Assembly (NCBI RefSeq): GCF_026810505.1
Contig: NZ_CP101750.1
Location: 5,513,501 to 5,577,500 of the forward strand
Length of the DNA: 64,000 nt
Origin: Streptomyces sp. Je 1-369
GTDB taxonomy: Bacteria; Actinomycetota; Actinomycetes; Streptomycetales; Streptomycetaceae
Direction: 5' to 3'
The translations under genes and the position numbers were made by a program. Of the stretch, positions 17,524 to 26,612 are shown in pieces (within the stretch, counting starts at the first letter, position 1; each line of letters begins with the position of its first letter). The notes under the pieces are model-generated. The model was not told the origin of the DNA. It ran no database searches and worked only from the letters and a program-made list of their open reading frames with translations.

Positions 17524-19152
17524 CTAGAGGGGGATGTTGCCGTGCTTCTTCGGAGGAAGGGATTCCCGCTTCGTACGCAGCTGACGCAGACCGCGCACGA
17601 GGTGGGAGCGGGTTTCGGACGGCATGATCACCGCGTCGACGTAGCCGCGCTCGGCCGCCGTGTACGGGTTCAGCAGGGCGTCCTCGTACTCCTGGATGAG
17701 CCGCGCCCTGACCTCCTCGACCTCGTCCCCGGCCTCGGCGATGGTGCGGCGGTGCAGGATGTTGACCGCGCCCTGCGCGCCCATCACCGCGATCTGCGCG
17801 GTCGGCCAGGCCAGGTTCAGGTCCGCGCCCAGGTGCTTGGAGCCCATCACGTCGTACGCGCCGCCGAACGCCTTCCGCGTGATGATCGTGATCAGCGGGA
17901 CGGTGGCCTCCGCGTACGCGTAGATGAGCTTCGCGCCGCGGCGGATGATGCCCGTGTGCTCCTGCTCGACGCCCGGCAGGAAGCCCGGCACGTCGACGAA
18001 GGTGATGACCGGGATGTTGAACGCGTCGCAGGTGCGGACGAACCGGGCACCCTTCTCCGAGGCGTCGATGTTCAGGCAGCCCGCGAACTGCGTCGGCTGG
18101 TTGGCGACGATGCCCACGGGGTGGCCCTCGACCCGGCCGAAGCCGGTGAGGATGTTCGGCGCGAACAGCGGCTGCGTCTCGAAGAACTCGGCGTCGTCCA
18201 GGACGTGCTCGATGACGCCGTGCATGTCGTACGGCTGGTTCGCGCTGTCCGGGATCAGCGTGTCCAGCGCCAGGTCCTCGTCCGTGGGCGCGAGGTCCGC
18301 CTCTTCCGGGAAGGCGGGCGGCTCGCTGAGGTTGTTCGAAGGCAGGTACGACAGGAGCGACTTGACGTACTCGATCGCGTCCTTCTCGTCGCCCGCCATG
18401 TGGTGCGCCACACCCGACGTGGAGTTGTGGGTGCGGGCGCCGCCCAGCTCCTCGAAGCCGACGTCCTCGCCGGTGACGGTCTTGATGACGTCGGGCCCGG
18501 TGATGAACATGTGCGAGGTCTGGTCGACCATGACCGTGAAGTCGGTGATCGCGGGGGAGTAGACGGCGCCGCCGGCACACGGCCCGACGACCAGGGAGAT
18601 CTGCGGGATCACACCGGACGCGTGGGTGTTCCGGCGGAAGATCTCCCCGTACATCCCGAGGGCCATGACGCCCTCCTGGATGCGGGCGCCGCCGGAGTCG
18701 TTGATGCCGACGACCGGGCAGCCGGTCTTCAGCGCGAAGTCCATGACCTTGACGATCTTCTGGCCGAACACCTCGCCGAGTGCGCCGCCGAAGACGGTGA
18801 AGTCCTGCGAGAACACGGCGATCGGGCGGCCGTCGACGGTGCCGTATCCGGTCACCACGCCGTCGCCGTACGGCCGGTTCTTCTCCAGGCCGAAGTTGGT
18901 CGACCGGTGCTGCGCGAACTCGTCGAGCTCGACGAAGGAGCCTTCGTCGAGCAGCAGTTCAATGCGTTCGCGCGCCGTCAGCTTCCCCTTGGCGTGCTGC
19001 TTCTCCACCGCTCGGGCCGAGCCCGCGTGCTTGGCCTCCTCGATGCGGCGCTGCAGGTCGGCAAGTTTTCCCGCGGTCGTATGGATGTCGATGGCGCCGT
19101 CTTCGGCGGTGCGGTCTGACGCGGGCACGTTGGGCTGTTCCGGCTCGGACAT
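17524..19152 (-). CDS. pccB: Propionyl/acyl-CoA carboxylase beta subunit (carboxyltransferase)
   Basis: A 542-residue carboxyltransferase of the crotonase superfamily, transferring CO2 from biotin to propionyl-CoA (methylmalonyl-CoA for polyketides and odd-chain metabolism) and possibly acetyl-CoA. Two oxyanion-hole regions are visible: [14 protein letters not shown] in the N-domain and [16 protein letters not shown] with [12 protein letters not shown] in the C-domain. The acyl-CoA specificity residue (Asp/Ile position near residue 430) cannot be fixed without alignment. First gene of the minus-strand unit pccB-epsilon-peptide-maf, divergent from birA. Confidence 0.95.
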   Translation of the reverse strand: MSEPEQPNVPASDRTAEDGAIDIHTTAGKLADLQRRIEEAKHAGSARAVEKQHAKGKLTARERIELLLDEGSFVELDEFAQHRSTNFGLEKNRPYGDGVVTGYGTVDGRPIAVFSQDFTVFGGALGEVFGQKIVKVMDFALKTGCPVVGINDSGGARIQEGVMALGMYGEIFRRNTHASGVIPQISLVVGPCAGGAVYSPAITDFTVMVDQTSHMFITGPDVIKTVTGEDVGFEELGGARTHNSTSGVAHHMAGDEKDAIEYVKSLLSYLPSNNLSEPPAFPEEADLAPTDEDLALDTLIPDSANQPYDMHGVIEHVLDDAEFFETQPLFAPNILTGFGRVEGHPVGIVANQPTQFAGCLNIDASEKGARFVRTCDAFNIPVITFVDVPGFLPGVEQEHTGIIRRGAKLIYAYAEATVPLITIITRKAFGGAYDVMGSKHLGADLNLAWPTAQIAVMGAQGAVNILHRRTIAEAGDEVEEVRARLIQEYEDALLNPYTAAERGYVDAVIMPSETRSHLVRGLRQLRTKRESLPPKKHGNIPL

Positions 19153-19278
19153 CGGGATGCGGCTCCCTGCCTGCTCAAAGGTGCTTGTCTACGGCTGTGC
19201 GGCTGGCTACTGACCCGTAGCGTATCGGCGCCCATACCGTTCGGCAGTGCGGCGTTTACCACACCTAAGGTGGCTTGC

Positions 19279-20142
19279 ATGACGCCGTCAGATGCTGAAG
19301 ACAACCGCTGGTCCGACCTCGACAGGCCGCCCCTGAACGGGGCCTCGCTCCGTCGGACCCTGCTCAGGGACGGCGGTTTGTGGTCCTCCCTCGACGTGGT
19401 GGCCGCGACCGGCTCCACCAACTCCGACCTCGCGGCGCGCGCGGACGAGCTTCCCGAGGGGGCGGTCCTCGTCGCCGAGGAGCAGAGCGCGGGGCGCGGC
19501 CGCCTGGACCGCCGCTGGTCCGCGCCCGCGCGCTCGGGCCTCTTCTTCTCCGTGCTGCTCAAGCCGTCCGAGGTGCCGATCGAACGGTGGGGCTGGCTGC
19601 CGCTCCTCACGGGCGTCGCGGTGGCGACGGGCCTCTCCCGCGTCGCCGGCGTCGACACGGCACTCAAGTGGCCGAACGACGTCCTGGTCACCGTCGGTGA
19701 CCAGGAACGGAAGGCGGGCGGCATCCTCGCGGAGCGGGCGGGTTCGGCGTCCGGCGGGGGCATCGTGATCGGCGTCGGCCTCAACGTCACCCTGCGCGAG
19801 GACGAGCTGCCCGTACCGACGGCGGGCTCGCTCGCCCTGGCCGGCGCGAAGGTCACGGACCGCGACCCGCTGCTGCGGGCCGTCCTGCGGTCCCTGGAAC
19901 AGTGGTACGCCGACTGGCGCTCCGCCTCCGGCGACCCGACCGCCTCCCGCCTCCAGGAAACCTACGCCGCAGGCTGCGCGACTCTGGGCCGCCAGGTCCG
20001 CGCGGAACTCCCCGGCGACCGCGCCCTGGAAGGCGAGGCAGTAGCAGTAGACGGCGACGGCCGCCTGATCCTGGCCACAAAGGAGGGCATGCAGGAACCA
20101 GTGGGCGCAGGAGACATCGTGCACCTGCGCCCGGCGGGGTAA
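19279..20142 (+). CDS. birA: Biotin-[acetyl-CoA-carboxylase] ligase
   Basis: A 287-residue group I biotin protein ligase that attaches biotin through biotinyl-AMP to the carrier lysine of AccA2. It has STNSDLAA, the ATP/biotin loop GRGRLDRRW near 73-81, KWPNDV near 131, KAGGIL near 149 and GVGLNV. There is no N-terminal helix-turn-helix, so it is not a BioR-type repressor. The ATG at 19279 has AAGGTGG 5 nt upstream. Divergent from pccB, in line with a shared biotin-enzyme role. Confidence 0.95.
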   Translation: MTPSDAEDNRWSDLDRPPLNGASLRRTLLRDGGLWSSLDVVAATGSTNSDLAARADELPEGAVLVAEEQSAGRGRLDRRWSAPARSGLFFSVLLKPSEVPIERWGWLPLLTGVAVATGLSRVAGVDTALKWPNDVLVTVGDQERKAGGILAERAGSASGGGIVIGVGLNVTLREDELPVPTAGSLALAGAKVTDRDPLLRAVLRSLEQWYADWRSASGDPTASRLQETYAAGCATLGRQVRAELPGDRALEGEAVAVDGDGRLILATKEGMQEPVGAGDIVHLRPAG

Positions 20143-20180
20143 CGGGGCGCCCCGGGGCGGGGGGCAACGGGTGTGCTTTT

Positions 20181-20520
20181 AGGGGCGCGGGGAACTGCGC
20201 GACCAGCCACGACGGACCCGCAGCCGCGCGACGGCACGGCGCGGCACGCGCGGAGGCGGGCGCTTAAGGGGCGCGAGGAACTGCGCGACCAGCCACCACC
20301 CGCCCGCAGCCGCGCGGCGGCATCGCGCGGCACGCGCGGGAGGCGGCTTGTAAGGGGCGCGGGGAACTGCGCGACAAGCCACGACGGACCCGCAGCCGCG
20401 CGGCGGCATCGCGCGGCACGCGCGGGAGGCGGGTGTTTAAGGGGCGCGGGGAACTGCGCGACCAGCCACCACCCGCCCGCAGCCGCGCGACGGCATCGCG
20501 CACGCGCCGGGGCGCGCCGG
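20181..20520. repeat. Four-copy tandem array of an approximately 86-bp streptomycete repeat
   Basis: Units beginning AGGGGCGCGGGGAACTGCGC start at 20181, 20267, 20353 and 20440, so the period is 86-87 bp. Each unit then reads GACCAGCCAC (or GACAAGCCAC), a variable 10-nt segment, CCGCAGCCGCGCG and GCACGCGCGG. Units 1 and 3 share CGACGGACC while 2 and 4 share CACCCGCCC, so the array looks like a duplication of a two-unit block. The element fills most of the 508-bp gap between birA and the adenylate cyclase gene; no ORF is supported here. Similar single copies are common between streptomycete genes (from memory). Confidence 0.88.
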
Positions 20521-20650
20521 ACGGCGCGGGGTAACCGATCCCCCGTCGTCAAGGAGCGCGTCGCGGGAGTCGGGAGTGAGCTGCGGCACACCTGCCGTAA
20601 AGTTGGCGCCGGTCGATACCTGACCGCGGCAGATCGGAAGGGCAGCAGGC

Positions 20651-21850
20651 GTGACCGTCGACGACACGGGCTCAGGCGAGGGCGAGCACCCCGCCTCCGA
20701 CGGCGGGGACAGCCGTACCGCCGGGTCCGTGGCGGGCCGCACGAGGGACGACTCCGGCGTGCCGGAAGTGCCTGACGTGGACGAGAAGGACGAGGACGAC
20801 GCCGAGAGGGACCCGCTCGCGCTCCGCCTCGAACAGCTCATCCTCGGCGCGGACCGCCGCTACACCCCCTTCCAGGCCGCCCGCAGCGCAGGCGTCTCGA
20901 TGGAGCTGGCGTCCCGCTTCTGGCGGGCCATGGGCTTTCCCGACATCGGCCAGGCCAAGGCCCTCACCGAGGCGGACGTACTCGCCCTGCGCCGCCTCGC
21001 GGGCCTCGTCGAGGCGGGCCTCCTGAGCGAGGCCATGGCCGTACAGGTGGCCCGGTCCACGGGACAGACCACCGCCCGCCTCGCCGAGTGGCAGATCGAC
21101 TCCTTCCTGGAGGGGCTCACCGAACCTCCCGAGCCGGGCATGACACGGACCGAGGTCACGTACCCCCTGATCGAGCTGCTCCTGCCCGAGCTGCAGGAGT
21201 TCCTGGTCTATGTGTGGCGCCGCCAGCTCGCCGCAGCCACCGGCCGCGTCGTGCAGGCCGCGGACGACGACGAGATGGTGGACCGGCGCCTCGCCGTCGG
21301 CTTCGCCGACCTCGTCGGGTTCACCCGGCTGACCCGGCGCATGGAGGAGGAGGAGCTCGGCGAGCTCGTCGAGGCCTTCGAGACGACCGCCGCGGACCTC
21401 GTCGCCGCCCACGGCGGACGCCTCATCAAGACCCTCGGCGACGAAGTCCTCTACGCCGCCGACGACGCGGGCGTCGCCGCCGAGATCGCACTCCGTCTCA
21501 TCGAGACGATGGCCAACGACGAGACGATGCCGGAGCTGCGCGTCGGCATCGCCTTCGGCACGGTGACGACCCGCATGGGCGACGTCTTCGGTACGACCGT
21601 GAACCTCGCGAGCCGCCTCACCTCGATAGCGCCACGCGACGCGGTCCTCGTGGACGGCGCGTTCGCCGAGGAGCTGACCCGCACGGGCGACGCCCCCGCC
21701 TCCGAGACCCAGGCCGCGGAGGAGGCCGCCGCGGCCGAGAAGGAGGGCGAGGAGCCGCCCTCGTACCGCTTCGCGCTCCAGCCGATGTGGCAGCGCCCGG
21801 TCCGCGGTCTCGGCGTCGTCGAGCCGTGGCTGCTGGCGCGACGGGGCTGA
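20651..21850 (+). CDS. cya: Class III adenylate cyclase with N-terminal regulatory domain
   Basis: A 399-residue enzyme that makes cAMP from ATP. The C-terminal cyclase domain has the two metal aspartates in FADLVGFTRL (near 218) and KTLGDEVLY (near 262) plus the helix FGTTVNLASRLTS. The N-terminal half is acidic and disordered, then helical (YTPFQAARSAGVSMELASRFW, ALTEADVLALRRLAGLVEAGLL). It resembles the regulatory domain of mycobacterial Rv1264, which makes that enzyme pH-sensitive. GTG start at 20651. In Streptomyces, Cya is known to influence germination and morphology. Confidence 0.93.
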   Translation: MTVDDTGSGEGEHPASDGGDSRTAGSVAGRTRDDSGVPEVPDVDEKDEDDAERDPLALRLEQLILGADRRYTPFQAARSAGVSMELASRFWRAMGFPDIGQAKALTEADVLALRRLAGLVEAGLLSEAMAVQVARSTGQTTARLAEWQIDSFLEGLTEPPEPGMTRTEVTYPLIELLLPELQEFLVYVWRRQLAAATGRVVQAADDDEMVDRRLAVGFADLVGFTRLTRRMEEEELGELVEAFETTAADLVAAHGGRLIKTLGDEVLYAADDAGVAAEIALRLIETMANDETMPELRVGIAFGTVTTRMGDVFGTTVNLASRLTSIAPRDAVLVDGAFAEELTRTGDAPASETQAAEEAAAAEKEGEEPPSYRFALQPMWQRPVRGLGVVEPWLLARRG

Positions 21851-21927
21851 GGAGTCCCTTCCCCCGCCGGGGTGCCCGGTGACATGATCCCCGGGTAACG
21901 GCCGTTAACCGGAGGTGGAGGAGCGTC

Positions 21928-22725
21928 ATGGGCGACGAGCAGCGGTACGGGGAGTACGTGGCGGTCAGGCGGCACGGCCACGTCGTCGAGCTCGTCCTGG
22001 ACCGCCCCAAGGCGATGAACGCCGTCTCCTCGGAGATGGCCCGCTCCATCGCCACCGCCTGCGCCGCGCTCTCCGAGGACCACGACGCCCGCGTCGTCGT
22101 CCTGACCTCCACCCACGAGCGGGCGTTCTGCGTGGGCGCCGACCTGAAGGAGCGGAACTCCTTCAGCGACGACGAGCTGCGCCGCCAGCGCCCCACGACC
22201 CGCGCCTCGTACACCGGCGTCCTGGACCTGCCCATGCCCACCGTCGCCGCCGTGCACGGCTTCGCGCTCGGCGGCGGGTTCGAGCTCGCGCTCTCCTGCG
22301 ACATGATCGTCGCCGACTCGACCGCGGTCGTCGGACTCCCCGAGGTGTCCGTCGGCGTCATCCCCGGCGGTGGCGGCACCCAGCTCCTGCCGCGCCGCGT
22401 GGGCGCCGCCCGCGCCGCCGAGCTGATCTTCTCCGCGCGCCGCGTGGAGGCCGCGGAGGCGCGGGAGTTGGGTCTGGTCGACCTGCTGGTGGCGGAGGGC
22501 GAGGCCCGTACGGAGGCGCTGGCGCTCGGCGCCCGCATCGCCGCGAACTCGCCGGTCGGCCTGCGCGCCGCCAAGCGCGCCCTGCGCCTCGGGCACGGCC
22601 TCGACCTGCGGGCGGGCCTGGAAGTCGAGGACGCGGCGTGGCGCACGGTGGCGTTCTCGGCCGACCGCGCGGAGGGCGTGGCGGCCTTCAACGAGAAGCG
22701 GAAGCCGCAGTGGCCCGGGGTGTAG
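21928..22725 (+). CDS. Enoyl-CoA hydratase/isomerase family protein
   Basis: A 265-residue crotonase-fold enzyme. The CoA/oxyanion segments are FCVGADLKERNS and HGFALGGGFELALSCDMIVAD, and the catalytic region LPEVSVGVIPGGGGTQLLPRRVG carries the glutamate typical of hydratases. The ATG has GGAGGTGGAGG just upstream. It follows cya by 77 bp and may be co-transcribed with it. The substrate is not readable. Confidence 0.92.
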   Translation: MGDEQRYGEYVAVRRHGHVVELVLDRPKAMNAVSSEMARSIATACAALSEDHDARVVVLTSTHERAFCVGADLKERNSFSDDELRRQRPTTRASYTGVLDLPMPTVAAVHGFALGGGFELALSCDMIVADSTAVVGLPEVSVGVIPGGGGTQLLPRRVGAARAAELIFSARRVEAAEARELGLVDLLVAEGEARTEALALGARIAANSPVGLRAAKRALRLGHGLDLRAGLEVEDAAWRTVAFSADRAEGVAAFNEKRKPQWPGV

Positions 22726-22858
22726 CGGGGGTGTAGCGGGTCGGGTGTGCAGCGGGGGTCCAGCGGGCGGGCGGTAGGGCTCCGGGGCGGCCCCTCCGCG
22801 CTCACGTTGTGTCATGTCTCGACGTACCAAAATGCGGCAAACCTCCTAATCTGGGGAA

Positions 22859-24025
22859 ATGGGAGAGGATGTCCGGCTGCGGGCCGTCGTCGAGCTGGCG
22901 CAGGGAATGGCCGCCGCGCACACTCCGCGCGAGTCCTGGCGGGCGGCCGCTCTCGGCACCTGCCGCGCGCTGGGCGGGAGCTTCGCCGCGCTGTCCGTGT
23001 GGGAGCGGGACATGGGCCGGCTGCGGGTGCTCGTGAACGCGGGACAACGCGTCCACGGCGAGGAGGAGTTCCCGGAGAACGAGGCGTACCCCGTCCACCA
23101 GTTCCCGGAGATCACCGAGTTCCTGCACGAGCACTGGGCGGGCGGCGGCGAACCGCACGCCTGGGTCGAGACCGCGGAGGGTCCCGCCGACGCCCGCGAG
23201 CCCGGCTACTGCCACCAGCGCGTCGCCGCCCTGCGCCGCAGGGGGCGCGGCTGCTGCGTGGTCGCCCCGGTCGTGCTGCACGGGCGCGCGTGGGGCGAGC
23301 TGTACGTGGCGCGGCCGCCGGGCGAGCCGGTCTTCGAGCGGGCCGACGCCGACTTCGCGACGGTCCTGACGGCAGTGGTGGCCGCCGGGATCGCGCAGAC
23401 CGAGCGCCTGGAGGAGGCGCGCCGTCTCGCCTTCACGGACGCGCTGACGGGGCTCGCCAACCGCCGCGCGGTCGACCTGCGCCTCGACGAGGCGGTGGAG
23501 CGGCACCTCGCCGAGGGGGCCGTGGTGAGTCTGGTCGTCTGCGACGTCAACGGCCTCAAGCGGGTCAACGACACCCAGGGCCACGCGGTCGGTGACCGCC
23601 TCCTCGAACGCTTCGGCTCGGTCCTCTCGCTCTGCGGCGCCATGCTGCCGGGGACGCTCGCGGCGCGGCTCGGCGGCGACGAGTTCTGCCTCGTCGCGGT
23701 CGGGCCCACCGCCGACGAGGTGGTGCGGGTCGCCGATGAACTCTGCGTACGCGCGTCGGAGTTGGAGCTCGGCGACGGCGTCGCGTGCGGGGTGGCGTCG
23801 ACCGGGGACCCGATCGGCGCGGTGCGCTCGGCCCGCCGCCTCTTCCGGCTCGCCGACGCGGCGCAGTACCGCGCGAAGGCCGCGCGCGCCATGAAGCCGG
23901 TGGTGGCGGGGCGCGAGGGCGTGGACGACCCGGTGGTACGGCTCGCGGACGCGCCGGCGGGGGTCCACCGGACGGGGGAGCGGCGCAAGTTCCGGGGGCG
24001 GGGGCCGCGGCCCACCGGCGGCTGA
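22859..24025 (+). CDS. GAF-GGDEF diguanylate cyclase
   Basis: A 388-residue protein with an N-terminal GAF-like sensor (about 1-180) and a GGDEF domain (about 190-345). The active-site loop ARLGGDEF is intact near 272-279 and DALTGLANRR marks the domain start, so it should make cyclic di-GMP. The RxxD inhibitory site upstream of GGDEF is absent (GTLAARL), so product feedback is unlikely. No EAL domain. From synteny it corresponds to CdgE of S. coelicolor, part of the c-di-GMP network acting through BldD. Confidence 0.9.
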   Translation: MGEDVRLRAVVELAQGMAAAHTPRESWRAAALGTCRALGGSFAALSVWERDMGRLRVLVNAGQRVHGEEEFPENEAYPVHQFPEITEFLHEHWAGGGEPHAWVETAEGPADAREPGYCHQRVAALRRRGRGCCVVAPVVLHGRAWGELYVARPPGEPVFERADADFATVLTAVVAAGIAQTERLEEARRLAFTDALTGLANRRAVDLRLDEAVERHLAEGAVVSLVVCDVNGLKRVNDTQGHAVGDRLLERFGSVLSLCGAMLPGTLAARLGGDEFCLVAVGPTADEVVRVADELCVRASELELGDGVACGVASTGDPIGAVRSARRLFRLADAAQYRAKAARAMKPVVAGREGVDDPVVRLADAPAGVHRTGERRKFRGRGPRPTGG

Positions 24026-24141
24026 CAGCGGCATGCGGCATGACGTTCCGCGGGGCGATGGGGCGCGGCTGACCTCGCGGTAAGTGGCTCCCTCCAATTC
24101 CACCCGTGACACCTGGCGATTCAGTCCGTACGCTGCTGAAT

Positions 24142-25695
24142 ATGGATATGCACAGCGTGGGCACCGTGGCCCTTGGGACCTCCGGGACGACCGCGGCGGA
24201 CGTCATCGCCGTCGCGCGCGGCAACGCACGGATCGAACTCACCGCCGACGCGCGGGCGGCGCTCACCGCCGCCCGCGAGATCGTCGACGCGCTCGCGGCC
24301 AAGCCCGAGCCCGTGTACGGCGTCTCGACCGGCTTCGGCGCCCTGGCCAGCCGCCACATCGGCCCCGACCTCCGCGCCCAGCTGCAGCGCAACATCGTGC
24401 GCTCGCACGCGGCAGGCATGGGCCCGCGCGTGGAGCGCGAAGTGGTGCGCGCGCTGATGTTCCTGCGCCTGAAGACGGTCTGCTCCGGCCACACGGGCGT
24501 ACGCCCCGAGGTCGCGCAGGCCATGGCCGACGTACTCAACGCGGGCATCACGCCCGTCGTCCACGAGTACGGCTCCCTGGGCTGCTCCGGCGACCTCGCG
24601 CCGCTCAGCCACTGCGCGCTGACGCTGATGGGCGAGGGCGACGCCGAGGGCCCCGACGGCGAGGTGCGGCCCGCGGGCGAGCTGCTCGCCGCGCACGGCA
24701 TCACGCCGGTCGAGCTGCGCGAGAAGGAGGGCCTCGCCCTCCTGAACGGCACCGACGGCATGCTCGGCATGCTGGTGATGGCCCTCGCCGACCTGGAGAC
24801 CCTCTACAAGTCGGCCGACGTCACCGCGGCCCTCACCCTGGAAGCCCTGCTCGGCACGGACAAGGTCCTCGCGCCCGAGCTGCACGCCATCCGCCCCCAC
24901 CCGGGCCAGGCCGCCTCAGCCGCCAACATGCTCGCCGTCCTCGCCGGATCCGGCCTCACCGGCCACCACCAGGACGACGCGCCGCGCGTCCAGGACGCCT
25001 ACTCGGTGCGGTGCGCGCCGCAGGTCGCGGGCGCGGGCCGGGACACGATGTCCCACGCGCGCCTCGTCGCCGAACGCGAGCTGGCCGCAGCCGTCGACAA
25101 CCCCGTCGTCCTGCCCGACGGACGCGTGGAGTCCAACGGCAACTTCCACGGCGCCCCGGTCGCGTACGTCCTGGACTTCCTCGCCATCGCGGCGGCCGAC
25201 CTCGGCTCGATCGCCGAGCGCCGCACCGACCGGCTGCTCGACAAGAACCGCTCGCACGGCCTGCCGCCGTTCCTCGCGGACGACGCGGGCGTCGACTCGG
25301 GCCTCATGATCGCCCAGTACACGCAGGCGGCCCTGGTCAGCGAGATGAAGCGGCTCGCCGTCCCGGCCTCCGCCGACTCCATCCCGTCCTCCGCCATGCA
25401 GGAGGACCACGTCTCCATGGGCTGGTCCGCGGCCCGCAAGCTGCGCACCGCGGTCGACAACCTCACCCGCATCGTGGCCATCGAGCTGTACGCCGCCACG
25501 CGCGCCGTCGAACTCCGCGAGGGCCTCACCCCGGCGCCCGCGACGCAGGCGGTCATCGAAGCCGTCCGCAAGGCGGGCGTCGAGGGCCCGGGCCCGGACC
25601 GCTTCCTCGCGCCGGACCTGGCGGCGGCGGACGCGTTCGTCAGGTCGGGCGCGGTGCTGACGGCGGTCGAGCCGGTGACGGGACCGCTGGCCTAG
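24142..25695 (+). CDS. hutH: Histidine ammonia-lyase
   Basis: A 517-residue HAL that converts L-histidine to trans-urocanate and ammonia, the first step of histidine use. The cofactor-forming loop is GSLGCSGDLAPL: the MIO group would come from Cys148-Ser149-Gly150, not the usual Ala-Ser-Gly. Other landmarks are YGVSTGFGALA, NIVRSHAAGMG, LLNGTDGM and HPGQAASAANM. The ATG at 24142 (MDMHS) matches the known streptomycete N-terminus. The stop overlaps that of the convergent deacetylase gene by 4 bp (CTAG). Confidence 0.96.
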   Translation: MDMHSVGTVALGTSGTTAADVIAVARGNARIELTADARAALTAAREIVDALAAKPEPVYGVSTGFGALASRHIGPDLRAQLQRNIVRSHAAGMGPRVEREVVRALMFLRLKTVCSGHTGVRPEVAQAMADVLNAGITPVVHEYGSLGCSGDLAPLSHCALTLMGEGDAEGPDGEVRPAGELLAAHGITPVELREKEGLALLNGTDGMLGMLVMALADLETLYKSADVTAALTLEALLGTDKVLAPELHAIRPHPGQAASAANMLAVLAGSGLTGHHQDDAPRVQDAYSVRCAPQVAGAGRDTMSHARLVAERELAAAVDNPVVLPDGRVESNGNFHGAPVAYVLDFLAIAAADLGSIAERRTDRLLDKNRSHGLPPFLADDAGVDSGLMIAQYTQAALVSEMKRLAVPASADSIPSSAMQEDHVSMGWSAARKLRTAVDNLTRIVAIELYAATRAVELREGLTPAPATQAVIEAVRKAGVEGPGPDRFLAPDLAAADAFVRSGAVLTAVEPVTGPLA

Positions 25696-26465
25696 CGGAC
25701 CGGGAAGCCGAAGGTGTAGCCCTGCGCCTTCAGCCGGGGGAGGAGCCGGCGCAGGGCCTCGACGGTCTGGGTGCGGTCGCCGCCCGCGTCGTGGAAGAGG
25801 AGCGTCGGACCGTTGGGCAGCTCACGCTCGACGGTCGCGACGATGGCGTCCGTGCCCGGCAGCTCGAAGTCCTTGGTGTCCACGTTCCAGCCCAGCGGGC
25901 GCATGCCGCGGTCGGCGGCGAGCTTGCGGCTGTACGGGGTGAACGCGCCGCCGGGCGCGCGGTAGTACATGGGGCGGACGCCGCCGGACGCCTTGGTGAT
26001 CATGCGTTCGGCGTCGAGGATCTGCTTCGACTGGTAGGCGTTGGACTCCTTGTCCATGCCGGTGTTGTGCGATATCGAGTGGTCGCAGAGGCGGTGCCCG
26101 TCCGCGACGACCTTCTTCACGACGTCGGGGTGGGCCTGCGCCTGGGTCCCCACCATGCAGAACGTGGCCTTCACCCCGTTCTGCCGCAGCAGGTCGAGCA
26201 TCTGCGGGGTCCACTTGGGGTCGGGGCCGTCGTCGATGGTGATGTTGATGCCGCGCTTCCCCTTCTCCGAGGCGTGCGCGATGGTCCTCGACACCGGCTT
26301 CACGTTCTGGCCCGGGTCGGCGGGCGCGGTCGCCTCCGGTGACGCGTCGTCCGCGTCACCGGCCTGCGCGGTCCACACCGAAGCGCCGGTGGCGAGCATC
26401 GTCACCCCGAGCGCCGCCCCGATCAACTTGCCGTACCAGCCCCGCCCGCCGCTGTGCCGTGCCAT
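25692..26465 (-). CDS. Exported polysaccharide deacetylase (NodB domain)
   Basis: A 257-residue protein with an N-terminal membrane anchor or signal (GAALGVTMLATGASVWTAQAG) and a CE4 domain. Motifs: TIDDGPDPKWTP (catalytic base and metal Asp), HSISH (metal histidines), RAPGGAFTPY, WNVDTKDF and LLFHDAGGDR. CE4 enzymes remove N-acetyl groups from peptidoglycan, chitin or other glycans; which one is unknown. The ATG at 26465 is chosen because GAGAGGGG lies 7 nt upstream. Stops overlap with hutH. Confidence 0.9.
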   Translation of the reverse strand: MARHSGGRGWYGKLIGAALGVTMLATGASVWTAQAGDADDASPEATAPADPGQNVKPVSRTIAHASEKGKRGINITIDDGPDPKWTPQMLDLLRQNGVKATFCMVGTQAQAHPDVVKKVVADGHRLCDHSISHNTGMDKESNAYQSKQILDAERMITKASGGVRPMYYRAPGGAFTPYSRKLAADRGMRPLGWNVDTKDFELPGTDAIVATVERELPNGPTLLFHDAGGDRTQTVEALRRLLPRLKAQGYTFGFPVR

Positions 26466-26612
26466 GCCCGCCCCTCTCGCCAAATCCCCGTCGTTTCCCC
26501 CGGTCGCCGCCGTGCGGCCACCCGGCAGGACGAGTCAGGGAGGCGGGAGGATGCGTCTGTTACGGATCACGGACAATTCCGCAGGAGATCGCTGACAATT
26601 CCGTTCGGCCCG

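Noticed and set aside
20181..20520. CRISPR array
   Set aside because: Units are 86-87 bp and contiguous with only small variation; there are no unique spacers of normal size and no cas genes.
24084..26342. 752-codon plus-strand frame across hutH and the deacetylase gene
   Set aside because: Arg/Ala/Gly-rich shadow; hutH is in another frame with conserved motifs.
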